Notes: generated by a model not told the origin, from the sequence alone. A stretch of 64,000 nt of DNA from Lachnospiraceae bacterium (GCA_902363445.1 CABJAB010000005.1:1-64000); one strand, 5' to 3'; numbered from the stretch's first letter, positions 8,307-16,808 are shown. Program-made: numbers and translations.

Positions 8307-9448
8307 GCGTAACGTTCCTGGATGCCGGCCCGGCGGATGACTGGCTGGCCGGTACGCCTTTTGAGACGGACGCCGGGGAGGAGAGCGCCGCTGAAGCGGG
8401 AACCGCGGATGAGGAAATCAGGAACACTGAGGAGCCAGGCACTCTGGAAACGGCTTCTGAATCTGGAGAAGGAGATCCAAAAGGAGAAGGAAATGGGGGC
8501 GGTTTTGCCTGGATCTGGTTTTTGGGAGCGGGTATTCTGCTTTTCCTGGCTGCTTTACTGCTTTATCGGACGTTTTTTAGAAAAAGAAGGGGTGAACAGG
8601 AGCATGAGGAGGGCCCAGAGGATGAAGGATCGGCGTGCTCTGGGTATATGCGGACGCCGGCCCCTCCTCCGGTCCCGGCGGCGGTATCCCATGTGGGAAA
8701 TCTGCATCATATCGGCAGCAGGGAAGAGCAGCAGGACAGTTTTGCTATCTCCGATGTGACTGACAGTATGTTGTGCGATAAGAGAGGAGCTTTCGCTGTA
8801 GTGGCCGACGGAATGGGCGGACTGTCCAACGGAGCGAAGATCAGCGCGATCGTTACGTCTTCCATGATGAGCCGGTTTGAAAAAGGAAGTACAGAGGGAC
8901 TCCGTGGGGAACGTGAGATTCCCATGGAGCTTTTGCAGATGGTACAGGATGCTGAAAGAGAGGTGCTGCGCTTTCTGGGAACGGGACAGGAGCAGAGCGG
9001 GTCTACTGTGGTGGCTGCTTGGATTTATGCCGGCCGCCTGTATTTTATTTCTGTGGGAGACAGCAGGATCTGCCTGCTGAGGAATGGGACCGTGACCGTG
9101 CTCAACCGGGAGCATACTTATGGTTCAGAATTGGATGAGATGGCGGCAAGGGGGGAGATATCCATAAAGGAAGCCAGAGAAGATGCCCAGAGGCACGCTT
9201 TGACCAGTTATGTTGGAATAGAGCCTCTTGAGAGGATTGACCGAAACGTCCATGGACTTCCGCTTCTGCCGGGGGACAAGATTCTGCTCATGTCGGACGG
9301 TGTGTTTGGAACGGTATCAGAGGAGGAAATTCTGAAAGCTGCCGTTCGGGATGCCGGGGATATGGCACAGGATCTGCAGGCCATGGTCCTTTCGCACATG
9401 CGGAGCGGCCAGGACAACTTTACGGCGGTGATCTTACAGTGTGAATAG
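8291..9448 (+). CDS. Membrane-anchored PP2C-family Ser/Thr phosphatase
   Basis: The product (385 aa) is expected to reverse phosphorylation by the operon kinase. An acidic N-terminal segment precedes one hydrophobic span (FAWIWFLGAGILLFL, about residues 78-98), then a Pro-rich linker and a PP2C domain. The metal-binding motifs are VVADGMGG, SVGDSRI, LMSDGVFG and GQDNFTAV. The GTG at 8291 is preferred because GGGGAGGAG lies at 8277-8285; the alternative ATG at 8273 would bury that site. The gene overlaps the FHA gene by 16 bases, so the two are translationally coupled. The membrane anchor is unusual, since most bacterial PP2C partners of PknB kinases are soluble. Confidence 0.87.
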   Translation: MGEKIGVTFLDAGPADDWLAGTPFETDAGEESAAEAGTADEEIRNTEEPGTLETASESGEGDPKGEGNGGGFAWIWFLGAGILLFLAALLLYRTFFRKRRGEQEHEEGPEDEGSACSGYMRTPAPPPVPAAVSHVGNLHHIGSREEQQDSFAISDVTDSMLCDKRGAFAVVADGMGGLSNGAKISAIVTSSMMSRFEKGSTEGLRGEREIPMELLQMVQDAEREVLRFLGTGQEQSGSTVVAAWIYAGRLYFISVGDSRICLLRNGTVTVLNREHTYGSELDEMAARGEISIKEAREDAQRHALTSYVGIEPLERIDRNVHGLPLLPGDKILLMSDGVFGTVSEEEILKAAVRDAGDMAQDLQAMVLSHMRSGQDNFTAVILQCE

Positions 9449-9460
9449 GAGGAAAAGCAG

Positions 9461-10867
9461 ATGAATTGTTCCAGATGCGGGAATCCGATACCGGAGGGGG
9501 CGGACCGCTGCCCACATTGCGGCAGCAGCGTCCGCTACGGGGGGAATACGGAATTTTTTGGCAAGGCGGCTGTGTCCGGCCTGCATTTCAAAGATATTTT
9601 CTCCGACGTATTTAAAAGGCATCCGAAATCCGACGGAGAGCGCCTGTTCATGGCCGGAACACAGCAGACTACGCCCAGAGAGGACGAGATGCTGCGAGAG
9701 TGGCGGAAGCCATGGGTATTTGCGTGGGTCGGCATAGTCGGCATTATCCTGACGGTCATACTGTACTTTATGTCTTCCTATATGAGGTCCTATGCCGCAT
9801 TTATGACGGTCGGTTCTTTCATTATGCCGATAACGGCGCTTTTATTTTACTGGGAGATGAATATACCGAGAAATATTCCGTTGTATGAAGTGATCCTGAT
9901 GTTTCTGGCGGGAGGGGTCCTGTCCTTTTTCATTTCCATGATTTTGTTTCAGGTGATATCCACGGAGACGGCGTCCTTTGCCGCTTTTTGTGAAGAACCG
10001 GCCAAGCTGCTGGCGCTGGCTTTTTTTCTGAGAAAATCAGATAAGAAGTATATTTTAAACGGTATTTTGATTGGGGGAGCCGTAGGAGCAGGGTTTTCCG
10101 CCATAGAATCCCTTGGCTATGCATTTGACTATGCGGCTGTGGGAGGAGAAGTGTATGGTACGGCCATCGTCGTGCTGCGGGGCGTGCTGTCTCCGGGCGG
10201 CCATGTGGTGTGGGCGGCTATTTATGGCGGGGCCCTGGCCATGGTAAAGGGAAGAGAGCCGCTGAAAGGGTCGCATTTTATTAACGTCAATTTCCTAAAA
10301 TATTTTTTTATATCCGTGGTGCTGCATTTTATTTGGAATTCTGGGATTTCCTTGGTTCCTCTTCCAATAGTCGGGGATCTGTCCTATGTACTTTTGACGG
10401 TGGCGGCGTGGGTGGCATTGTTCTGGATTATGAATCGGGGAATCCGCCAGATCGTGGAGATCACTAATAGCTATGGCTCCATACCGGCAGAATACGGACG
10501 GCCGCGCGCTGTCCCTCTGTCATCGGCCGCGGCGGGGGAACAAGCGGCGTCCAGATCCGGGCCGGCCATGTTAGTTGGCATCGGAGGTGTCTACGCAGGA
10601 CAGACCATCAGCTGTCAGCCGGGACAGCTGGTATTCGGGCGGGAACCGTCCGTATGTAATCTGGTGTTCCCGTCCGGGATTCCGGGGATCAGCCGTAAAC
10701 ACTGCGTTTTGGAGCTGAAAAATGGAAGCTTCTTTCTGTCTGACTGCGGCTCGACCTACGGAACCTTTCTGGGGGACGGCACGCGTTTAAATCCCGGAGA
10801 ACAAGCGCTTTTACAGAGCGGGCAGCGGTTTTATATGGGACATGAGGTGTTTGAGGTGAGGAATTAA
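9461..10867 (+). CDS. Zinc ribbon-PrsW-type intramembrane protease-FHA fusion
   Basis: 468 aa with three parts. Residues 1-25 are a zinc ribbon (CSRCG...CPHCG). Residues about 80-345 are a polytopic membrane domain with PrsW/CPBP-like motifs: CEEPAK near 179, FSAIES, SPGGHVVWA and LHFIWN. These fit the conserved Glu and His residues of PrsW, which makes the first cut in anti-sigma factor RsiW in Bacillus. Residues about 385-468 are a canonical FHA domain (VFGREP, ISRKH, STYGTF). The combination suggests a protease positioned or controlled by phosphothreonine recognition (inference). It lies 12 bases after the PP2C gene with AGGAGG. Substrate unknown; no sigma/anti-sigma pair is adjacent. Confidence 0.82.
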   Translation: MNCSRCGNPIPEGADRCPHCGSSVRYGGNTEFFGKAAVSGLHFKDIFSDVFKRHPKSDGERLFMAGTQQTTPREDEMLREWRKPWVFAWVGIVGIILTVILYFMSSYMRSYAAFMTVGSFIMPITALLFYWEMNIPRNIPLYEVILMFLAGGVLSFFISMILFQVISTETASFAAFCEEPAKLLALAFFLRKSDKKYILNGILIGGAVGAGFSAIESLGYAFDYAAVGGEVYGTAIVVLRGVLSPGGHVVWAAIYGGALAMVKGREPLKGSHFINVNFLKYFFISVVLHFIWNSGISLVPLPIVGDLSYVLLTVAAWVALFWIMNRGIRQIVEITNSYGSIPAEYGRPRAVPLSSAAAGEQAASRSGPAMLVGIGGVYAGQTISCQPGQLVFGREPSVCNLVFPSGIPGISRKHCVLELKNGSFFLSDCGSTYGTFLGDGTRLNPGEQALLQSGQRFYMGHEVFEVRN

Positions 10868-10876
10868 GCGGGGAAT

Positions 10877-11602
10877 ATGGGCATGAGAGCTAGAGCGTCA
10901 GGATGCTCCTTTCAGGGGAGCCGGAAATATAATGAAGATACGATTTTTTATGAAAAAACGGAGACGGGATTTCTGGCCGCAGCGGCAGACGGCCTGGGCG
11001 GACACGGAGGAGGAGCCGAAGCCTCAGATACGGCGGTGCGTTCGTTTGTTCGGGGATTTCGGGAGTCCCCTCAGATAACCGATGAGAATCTCCGCAGTCT
11101 TTTGGAAGAGGCAAACCGGGCTATACGGGACAGACAGACTGAGAGGCAGAAAATGCGGACTACCTTTGTAGCCCTTGTCTGCGGCGAGAAAGAATGGGCG
11201 GCAGTACATGTGGGAGATTCCAGGTTATACTGGTTTCAGGATGGATTTCTGCGGTTTCGCACGCTGGACCACAGTGTTTCCCAGATGGCGGCCCTGGCCG
11301 GGGAGATTGGGGAGGAACAGATCCGGTTCCACGAGGACCGGAATAAAGTGCTGAGGGCTCTGGGCGGAACAGAAATGGTCCGTCCGGATATCATGAGGCG
11401 GGAGGGAAGTCCGGCCGGCTCAGCGTTTCTCCTGTGTACGGATGGTTTTTGGGAGAATATCTGGGAGGATGAAATGCTGGCGGACCTTTTAAAATCTAGT
11501 ACGCCGAAGACATGGTTATCTTATATGCTGGCGCGCATAGGGAGAAGAATGGATGAAAAAAGCGACAACCTGTCGGCTGTCGCTGTGTTTATTCCAGAAT
11601 GA
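10877..11602 (+). CDS. Soluble PP2C-family Ser/Thr phosphatase
   Basis: The product (241 aa) is a complete PP2C domain without a membrane segment. Metal-binding motifs: [26 protein letters not shown] and KSDNLSAV. It is the second phosphatase of the operon and resembles the PrpC/Stp type that normally pairs with PknB kinases. It starts 9 bases after the PrsW-FHA gene; GCGGGG serves as the binding site, and a second ATG six bases later is possible. Its 3' end overlaps the convergent dtd gene by 14 bases, so the operon ends here. Confidence 0.87.
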   Translation: MGMRARASGCSFQGSRKYNEDTIFYEKTETGFLAAAADGLGGHGGGAEASDTAVRSFVRGFRESPQITDENLRSLLEEANRAIRDRQTERQKMRTTFVALVCGEKEWAAVHVGDSRLYWFQDGFLRFRTLDHSVSQMAALAGEIGEEQIRFHEDRNKVLRALGGTEMVRPDIMRREGSPAGSAFLLCTDGFWENIWEDEMLADLLKSSTPKTWLSYMLARIGRRMDEKSDNLSAVAVFIPE

Positions 11603-12023
11603 TGGTGAATGGTCCGTCATTAGTGAGGGATACGTCCATATGGGCTCCAAAGGTGCCATGGGCCACATTGGGGACCATCTCGCGGCATTTGGCTATAAAA
11701 TATTCGTAGAGTTCACAAGCCAGTTCCGGTTTTGCCGCGAGAGTAAAGCCGGGTCTGTTGCCGTGACGGCAGTCCGCATACAAAGTGAACTGGGACACGA
11801 TAAGAAGAGAACCCTGTACATCCAGAAGAGATAAATTGATTTTGCCGTTTTCATCGGAGAAAATCCGAAGATTGATCATTTTTTTTACAATTCGGTCCAC
11901 ATCGGCACGGCTGTCTTCCTGTCCTACGCCCAGAAGAACAAGATAGCCCTTTCCGATCTGTCCTACGATTTCACCTTCTACGGTGACAGAAGCGCCCGAT
12001 ACGCGCTGAATCACTGCCTTCAT
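11589..12023 (-). CDS. dtd: D-aminoacyl-tRNA deacylase
   Basis: The product (144 aa) hydrolyses D-amino acids (and Gly-tRNA-Ala) from mischarged tRNA, a proofreading role in the cytoplasm. The sequence is full length and typical: MKAVIQRV start, the SQFTLYADC motif with the catalytic region, and the cross-dimer NRPGFTLAA segment. It is tail-to-tail with the phosphatase gene and followed upstream by the HAAS-type gene on the same strand. Confidence 0.95.
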   Translation of the reverse strand: MKAVIQRVSGASVTVEGEIVGQIGKGYLVLLGVGQEDSRADVDRIVKKMINLRIFSDENGKINLSLLDVQGSLLIVSQFTLYADCRHGNRPGFTLAAKPELACELYEYFIAKCREMVPNVAHGTFGAHMDVSLTNDGPFTIILE

Positions 12024-12054
12024 ATCTTATCCTTTCTTATGAAATTCATACTGG

Positions 12055-12555
12055 TTATTTTCGTTTGGTCAAGGAAAAGATGATAATCAGTATGATGATC
12101 CAGAACCAGATTCCGTGAAAAGAGAACAAGAGCTTGAATATGGTCTTAAACATGAAAAAGAGAACACTCAGGATGATAAATAAGACCAGGAACAAAATTC
12201 CAAATACGACCCATTTATTGACATGGAAGCTTTTCTGATGGAAAGCTCCCCGGCTGTCTCTTTCCGAAATATCACTGTCTGATACATCCGAATCGTCATA
12301 GGAATAACCATAGCTGTCATAGCCGGGGCCGCGGCCCGATTCGTAGGAGGAAGGTCCGCCTTCGGCATCTATAATAGTCCGGGCAATCAGCCTCGGATCA
12401 CCCAGCTCGTCCAATATGTCCTGTTCACTTCGGCCTTTGCGGGTCTCGCCGGTAATATAAGAATCATAATAGTTGAGATTTTCTGCGATCACGCCAGGAG
12501 ATACCTGGCCGTTCAAAGATTTTCTCAAGGTATCTAAAAACTCGGCTTTTGTCAT
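12055..12555 (-). CDS. HAAS/DUF1700-like membrane protein
   Basis: 166 aa. The N-terminal 60 residues (MTKAEFLDTLRKSLNG to DELGDPRLIARTI) match the helical HAAS/DUF1700-type domain found in small membrane regulators of Firmicutes. A Ser/Asp/Tyr-rich linker follows, then a hydrophobic C-terminal third with two or three spans, ending in a basic tail. The start at 12555 has GAAAGGATC upstream; longer frames do not. It lies 31 bases upstream of dtd on the same strand. No PadR regulator, the usual HAAS partner, is adjacent. Function unknown; a role in membrane organisation or regulation is inferred from family context. Confidence 0.65.
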   Translation of the reverse strand: MTKAEFLDTLRKSLNGQVSPGVIAENLNYYDSYITGETRKGRSEQDILDELGDPRLIARTIIDAEGGPSSYESGRGPGYDSYGYSYDDSDVSDSDISERDSRGAFHQKSFHVNKWVVFGILFLVLFIILSVLFFMFKTIFKLLFSFHGIWFWIIILIIIFSLTKRK

Positions 12556-12680
12556 GTCGATCCTTTCTATATACAGTAACGGCAGAGATAATTCAGTCTG
12601 CCTTATATGCGTTATCATTAGAATCTCATATTTTGACAAATAAATCAAGTATGCTCATAAAAAATTCAGAAAGATTAAAA

Positions 12681-12797
12681 GAATAAAAAAGAAAGAGAAA
12701 ACCAAAGGGGAGCAATGGTTTTCTCTTTGAGGGGAGTATAAATAATTAATAAGGGGTTGAATCAGGAAAATGATTTGAAGGAAAATCATTTTTCCTA
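12681..12797 (-). ncRNA. Candidate small RNA or attenuated leader of about 115 nt
   Basis: On the minus strand a strong promoter (12803-12831) is followed by about 115 bases without a convincing reading frame. A perfect 13-bp hairpin then forms (AAAGAGAAAACCA 12692-12704 / TGGTTTTCTCTTT 12716-12728, plus-strand letters) and is followed on the minus strand by CTTTTTTATTC, a textbook terminator. Either this is a stand-alone small RNA, or it is the leader of the HAAS-type gene starting at 12555 with an attenuator. No known riboswitch class was recognised. Confidence 0.55.
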
Positions 12798-12802
12798 GTT
12801 CG

Positions 12803-12831
12803 ATTATAATAAGCGTCTGTAAAAAAGTCAA
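12803..12831 (-). promoter_or_regulatory. Promoter of the candidate small RNA
   Basis: Minus-strand TTGACT (12826-12831), a 17-base spacer and TATAAT (12803-12808). Start of transcription is expected near 12797. Confidence 0.7.
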
Positions 12832-12917
12832 GAAATTTCTGGCCTTAAAAGCATAAAAACTCAAAATCCAGAGATACTAAGTACGCAAGATAAATTTATT
12901 TTAGGAGGGATGTCACC

Positions 12918-13145
12918 ATGGCAAATACCAAAAATTATTCCAATAACCAGGAAAACTGCTCTCAGAACTGCTCTCAGAATTACAGCCAGAACAATTCTCA
13001 GAACAGCCAGAAAAACAGCCAGAAGAACAACAGCCAGAACAATTCCCAGAAGAACAGTTCTCAGAACAATTCTCAGAAAAACAACTCTCAGAATAACTCT
13101 CAGAACAATTCTCAGAATTGCAGCCAGAAGAACTCTGACTACTAA
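12918..13145 (+). CDS. Small Asn/Gln/Ser-repeat peptide
   Basis: The product (75 aa) is made almost wholly of Asn, Ser, Gln, Lys and a few Cys, in degenerate NNSQ/QNNSQKN units. It has no hydrophobic segment or signal peptide. The composition resembles polar prion-like or low-complexity disordered segments. Support for a real gene: AGGAGGG seven bases before the ATG, stop followed at once by a UUCG-loop terminator, and synonymous variation among repeat units (aac/aat, agc/tct) that keeps the peptide pattern. Other frames across the repeat are open only because of the repeat. Four Cys could form disulphides or bind metal. No function is assigned. Confidence 0.72.
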   Translation: MANTKNYSNNQENCSQNCSQNYSQNNSQNSQKNSQKNNSQNNSQKNSSQNNSQKNNSQNNSQNNSQNCSQKNSDY

Positions 13146-13150
13146 AAACC

Positions 13151-13180
13151 TGGATGCCTTCGGGCATCCATACATAATTT
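13151..13180 (+). terminator. Terminator after the Asn/Gln/Ser-rich gene
   Basis: TGGATGCC-TTCG-GGCATCCA (13151-13170) forms a perfect 8-bp stem with a stable UUCG tetraloop five bases after the stop codon. The T tract behind it is weak. Confidence 0.7.
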
Positions 13181-13255
13181 GCGGGTGGCATTTTGCGGTA
13201 ATTGGAATATCTTATATTGTAGGATGGGGAGAAAGTAAAAGTATGGTGAAAAAAG

Positions 13256-13540
13256 ATGAAAGAGCTAGAAACAATAGCTTTTCGTGAGATAGAAAAGTAT
13301 AAAAATGACAGAAATTGTATAATTATAGACCTTCGAAGCAGAGAACAGTTCCGTGAAGGGCACGTAGACGGAGCGTGGAATATACCGTATGAGTATTTGG
13401 AGGAAGCACGCCCTATGCTCCCCCGGCAGAAATTGTTGCTGCTTTATTGTGAAAGAGGCGGTACGGCGATGCTGGCGGGTAAAGAACTGATGGAAAAAGG
13501 CTATCGTGTCAAAGCGGCGGTAGGCGGATTTGAGCATTGA
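13256..13540 (+). CDS. Single-domain rhodanese-like protein
   Basis: The product (94 aa) is one rhodanese domain, a sulfurtransferase fold that carries sulfur on an active-site cysteine. Seen: IIIDLRSREQFREGHVDGA, the typical first half, and the active-site loop CERGGTA near residue 69, which is the right length for a sulfur-transferring rhodanese. No other domain is attached. It precedes the RNA methyltransferase gene by 70 bases. Sulfur donor and acceptor are unknown. Confidence 0.82.
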   Translation: MKELETIAFREIEKYKNDRNCIIIDLRSREQFREGHVDGAWNIPYEYLEEARPMLPRQKLLLLYCERGGTAMLAGKELMEKGYRVKAAVGGFEH

Positions 13541-13610
13541 CAGCAGACGGGGAAGGCTTTAAAATGGTACTATGAATTTTAGGCGCATGCGCCATAAAGA
13601 GGAGTGCCGG

Positions 13611-14777
13611 ATGAAGACTTATGAATTGATCGCCCCTTGTCACTTTGGCCTGGAGTCAGTTTTAAAAAAAGAGATTATTGATCTGGGATATGAAATCAGT
13701 CAGGTGGAAGATGGCCGTGTGACTTTTATCGGAGACGCGGAAGCTATCTGCCGGGCCAATATTGGCTTAAGGACGGCCGAGAGGGTGCTTCTCAAGGTGG
13801 GAAGCTTTCGCGCGTTCACCTTTGAAGAGTTGTTTGATGAGACAAAGAAGCTTCCCTGGGAGGAGTATCTTCCCGTGAACGGAAAATTCTGGGTCACAAA
13901 GGCCACTTCCATTAAGAGTAAGCTGTTCAGCCCGTCCGATATCCAGTCCCTTGTGAAAAAGGCGATCGTGGAACGGCTTAAGGCTACCTATCATATAAAT
14001 TGGTTTGGAGAAAGCGGGGCCGCCTATCCTATTCGTGTATTTTTGATGAAGGACATGGTCACGGTCACTTTGGATACCAGCGGTGATTCTCTTCACAGAC
14101 GCGGATACAGGAAGCTTGCCAGCAAAGCCCCTATCACGGAGACGCTGGCGGCGTCCCTGATTCTTTTGACCCCGTGGAAGAAAGACAGGATTCTGGTGGA
14201 TCCTTTTTGCGGCTGCGGTACATTCCCCATAGAAGCGGCCCTTATGGCCGCCAATATCGCTCCTGGAATGAACAGGACCTTTTGCGCGGAAGAATGGGAA
14301 AATCTGATTCCGAAGCAGGAATGGAACCGTGCCAGGGAGGAAGCCCGGGAGGCTGTGGATCTCACTGTGGAAACCGATATTCAGGGATATGACGTGGATG
14401 GGGAAATTATTAAAGCAGCCAGGGAAAACGCCCAGCTGGCAGGAGTGGATCATCTGATCCACTTTCAGCAGAGGGACGTGGCTTCGCTGAGCCATCCGAA
14501 GAAATATGGTTTTTTGATTACGAACCCTCCATATGGAGAGAGAATGGAAGAAAAAGAAAGTCTGCCCAGTCTTTACCGTACGATTGGGGAGAGAATTTCT
14601 CTGCTGGATTCCTGGTCAGCTTATATCATAACGGCCTATGAGGACGCGGAGAAATATATTGGAAAAAAAGCGGATAAAAACAGGAAAATCTATAATGGGA
14701 TGATGAAGACGTATTTTTATCAGTTCCTTGGGCCGAAACCGCCCAGGCGGAACAGGCCGGCTGAGTCTGGAGAATAA
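13611..14777 (+). CDS. THUMP-domain class I RNA methyltransferase (RlmL/YpsC-like)
   Basis: The product (388 aa) methylates 23S rRNA or tRNA at guanine or adenine using S-adenosylmethionine. The N-terminal third contains the ferredoxin-like/THUMP region (ELIAPCHFGLESVLKKEI). The Rossmann methyltransferase half has DPFCGCGTFPIEAA (SAM-binding motif I) and the catalytic NPPYGERM motif. The start at 13611 follows GAGGAG; the longer frame from 13572 has no site. The protein corresponds to B. subtilis YpsC and the N-terminal part of E. coli RlmL. It is closely coupled to the lipoprotein gene behind it (2-base gap). Confidence 0.87.
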   Translation: MKTYELIAPCHFGLESVLKKEIIDLGYEISQVEDGRVTFIGDAEAICRANIGLRTAERVLLKVGSFRAFTFEELFDETKKLPWEEYLPVNGKFWVTKATSIKSKLFSPSDIQSLVKKAIVERLKATYHINWFGESGAAYPIRVFLMKDMVTVTLDTSGDSLHRRGYRKLASKAPITETLAASLILLTPWKKDRILVDPFCGCGTFPIEAALMAANIAPGMNRTFCAEEWENLIPKQEWNRAREEAREAVDLTVETDIQGYDVDGEIIKAARENAQLAGVDHLIHFQQRDVASLSHPKKYGFLITNPPYGERMEEKESLPSLYRTIGERISLLDSWSAYIITAYEDAEKYIGKKADKNRKIYNGMMKTYFYQFLGPKPPRRNRPAESGE

Positions 14778-14779
14778 AA

Positions 14780-16180
14780 TTGAAATTAAAATATAAATGG
14801 ATATGCAGACTGATTTCTGTCTGCGTTTTGTCCGTGATGCTGACAGGATGCGCGGCGCCATGGACAGATTTAGATACACAGCAGACAACGGAGTCTGCGG
14901 AAACACGAAAGGAGACAGAACCTGAAAGCGAAGAACTTCCGTCTGTGCCGGGCACGGAAGAAACAGAGGAAACGACTCAGGCCAGAATAAATGCGGCGGC
15001 AGTGCCGTCCAGATATGATTATCGGGAGCATGGCCGGTGCCCGGCCACCGGAAGCCAGGGGGAACTGGGGACATGCTGGGCCTTTGCCACGATGATAGCG
15101 CTGGAGTCCTCCCTGCTTCCGCAGGAATCCTTTGATTTCAGTGAGGACCATATTTCCCTGCGGAACAGCTTCGGAATGTCCCAGGACATGGGAGGAGATT
15201 ACACCATGTCCATGGCTTATCTGCTGGCCTGGCAGGGCCCCGTATTGGAAGAAGACGATCCGTATGGAGACGGAGAGTCCCCCGATGGACTGGAGCCAGT
15301 GAAGCATGTACAGGAGATCCAGCTTCTTGATAATAAAGACTATGCCGGAATAAAACAGGCGGTCTATTTTCATGGCGGCGTGCAGACTTCCCTGTTCACG
15401 GCGCTTGAGGATGAGAGCAGCCAGTCTGAATACTATAACGAGGATACATACTCCTATTATTATACGGGGAATCAGATTTCCAATCATGATATCGTGATTG
15501 TGGGCTGGGATGACTCTTATTCTAGGGAAAACTTTAATCAAGATCCTGGAATGGACGGAGCGTTTCTTTGTATGAACAGCTGGGGTACGGAGTTTGGGGA
15601 CGGCGGGCTGTTTTATGTTTCCTATGCAGATACAAATATTGGGATACACAGCCTGGCTTATACAGGGATTGCTTCTCCGGATAACTATGAAAATATCTAT
15701 CAGGCAGATCTGTGCGGCTGGCTGGGCCAGCTGGGCTATGGCGATGAGGAAGCATATTTCGCGAATGTTTATAGAGCAAGAAGCGACGAGAGGATAGAAG
15801 CCGCCGGTTTTTACGCTACGGGAGCCGATACGGAATATGAAGTGTACGTTTTGCGCGGCGCGGCGGAAAATGGAAAACTGGTTCTGGATGAGCCGGCGGC
15901 TTCCGGCAGATTTGAACAAGCCGGTTATTATACGGTCGATTTGAAAAGACCGGTGGATGTAAAATCGGGAGAGCGTTTTGCCATGGCGGTGCGTATCAGG
16001 ACTCCGGAGGCAGTTCATCCGGTGGCTATCGAATACCAGGATGGCAGCAGCGAGATCATGACGCATGTGGATCTGAGCGACGGAGAAGGCTATATCAGCG
16101 CCGATGGGCGCAACTGGGCGAATACGGAGAAGGAGCAGGACAGCAATGTCTGTCTGAAAGCTTATACGAGCGCCAGATAG
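14780..16180 (+). CDS. Surface lipoprotein, papain-type (C1) cysteine peptidase with lectin-like domain
   Basis: 466 aa. A signal peptide ends in the lipobox LTGC (Cys at about residue 24), so the mature protein is a lipid-anchored surface protein. A Glu/Thr-rich linker leads to a C1 peptidase domain with the oxyanion Gln and catalytic Cys in SQGELGTCWAFA, the His in NHDIVIVGWDD, and the Asn in NSWG. The C-terminal 150 residues resemble the lectin-like domain that follows C1 peptidases in gut Clostridia. The start codon is TTG at 14780, required for the signal peptide. It probably acts on host or dietary proteins at the cell surface (inference). Confidence 0.85.
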   Translation: MKLKYKWICRLISVCVLSVMLTGCAAPWTDLDTQQTTESAETRKETEPESEELPSVPGTEETEETTQARINAAAVPSRYDYREHGRCPATGSQGELGTCWAFATMIALESSLLPQESFDFSEDHISLRNSFGMSQDMGGDYTMSMAYLLAWQGPVLEEDDPYGDGESPDGLEPVKHVQEIQLLDNKDYAGIKQAVYFHGGVQTSLFTALEDESSQSEYYNEDTYSYYYTGNQISNHDIVIVGWDDSYSRENFNQDPGMDGAFLCMNSWGTEFGDGGLFYVSYADTNIGIHSLAYTGIASPDNYENIYQADLCGWLGQLGYGDEEAYFANVYRARSDERIEAAGFYATGADTEYEVYVLRGAAENGKLVLDEPAASGRFEQAGYYTVDLKRPVDVKSGERFAMAVRIRTPEAVHPVAIEYQDGSSEIMTHVDLSDGEGYISADGRNWANTEKEQDSNVCLKAYTSAR

Positions 16181-16196
16181 AGGAAATGGAGGAACT

Positions 16197-16808
16197 ATGG
16201 ACGCACACAGGATAATTTTTGCCACTTCAAATGAAGGGAAGATGAAAGAGGTCCGAATGATTCTGGCGGATCTGGGAATGGAGATCCTTTCCATGAAGGA
16301 AGCCGGAATTCAGGCGGATATTGTGGAGGATGGAAAATCCTTTGAGGAAAATGCCTGCATCAAAGCGACTGTCATTCAGAAAATGGCGGGGGGGATTGTT
16401 CTGGCCGATGATTCCGGCCTTGAAGTGGATTTTCTGGGCGGCGCTCCCGGCATTTATTCCGCCCGGTATATGGGAGAAGATACTTCTTATGATATCAAGA
16501 ATCAGGCGATCATTGATAAACTGAAGGATGCGGAGGGAGAGGAGCGGAGCGCCAGATTCGTCTGTGCCATCGCTGCGGCTCTGCCGGATGGAAGTGTACT
16601 GACGACGAGAGGGACCATTGAAGGGCAGATTGGATATGAGATAGTCGGAGACGGCGGTTTTGGATACGATCCGATCTTTTACCTGCCGGAAAGAAAGAAG
16701 TCGACGGCGCAGCTGACTGCGGAAGAGAAAAATGAGATCAGCCACAGGGGAAAGGCCCTGAGGGCGATGAAAGGGAAGCTGACGGAATACCTGGGGGACT
16801 CTCAATGA
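16197..16808 (+). CDS. rdgB: XTP/dITP diphosphatase (RdgB/HAM1 family)
   Basis: The product (203 aa) hydrolyses dITP, XTP and other non-canonical purine nucleoside triphosphates to monophosphates, keeping deaminated bases out of DNA and RNA. It has the N-terminal ATSNEGKMKEV substrate loop, ADDSGLEVDFLGGAPGIYSAR, and GDGGFGYDPIF. The family is unmistakable and full length. AGAGGAAATGGAGG precedes the ATG, and the stop overlaps the next gene by four bases (ATGA), as is common for rdgB-yfcE pairs in Firmicutes. Confidence 0.96.
   Translation: MDAHRIIFATSNEGKMKEVRMILADLGMEILSMKEAGIQADIVEDGKSFEENACIKATVIQKMAGGIVLADDSGLEVDFLGGAPGIYSARYMGEDTSYDIKNQAIIDKLKDAEGEERSARFVCAIAAALPDGSVLTTRGTIEGQIGYEIVGDGGFGYDPIFYLPERKKSTAQLTAEEKNEISHRGKALRAMKGKLTEYLGDSQ

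Noticed and set aside
7722..11602. Type VI or type VII secretion regulatory cluster suggested by kinase, FHA and PP2C genes
   Set aside because: No secretion apparatus, ATPase or WXG100 genes are present within the window on either side.
12930..13140. Possible CRISPR-like short repeat array
   Set aside because: The repeats are contiguous degenerate codon units without unique spacers and lie within a translated frame.
12861..13287. Several open frames on both strands over the Asn/Gln/Ser-rich gene
   Set aside because: The short-period repeat keeps several frames open; only the frame at 12918 has a start with AGGAGGG and a stop matched to a terminator.
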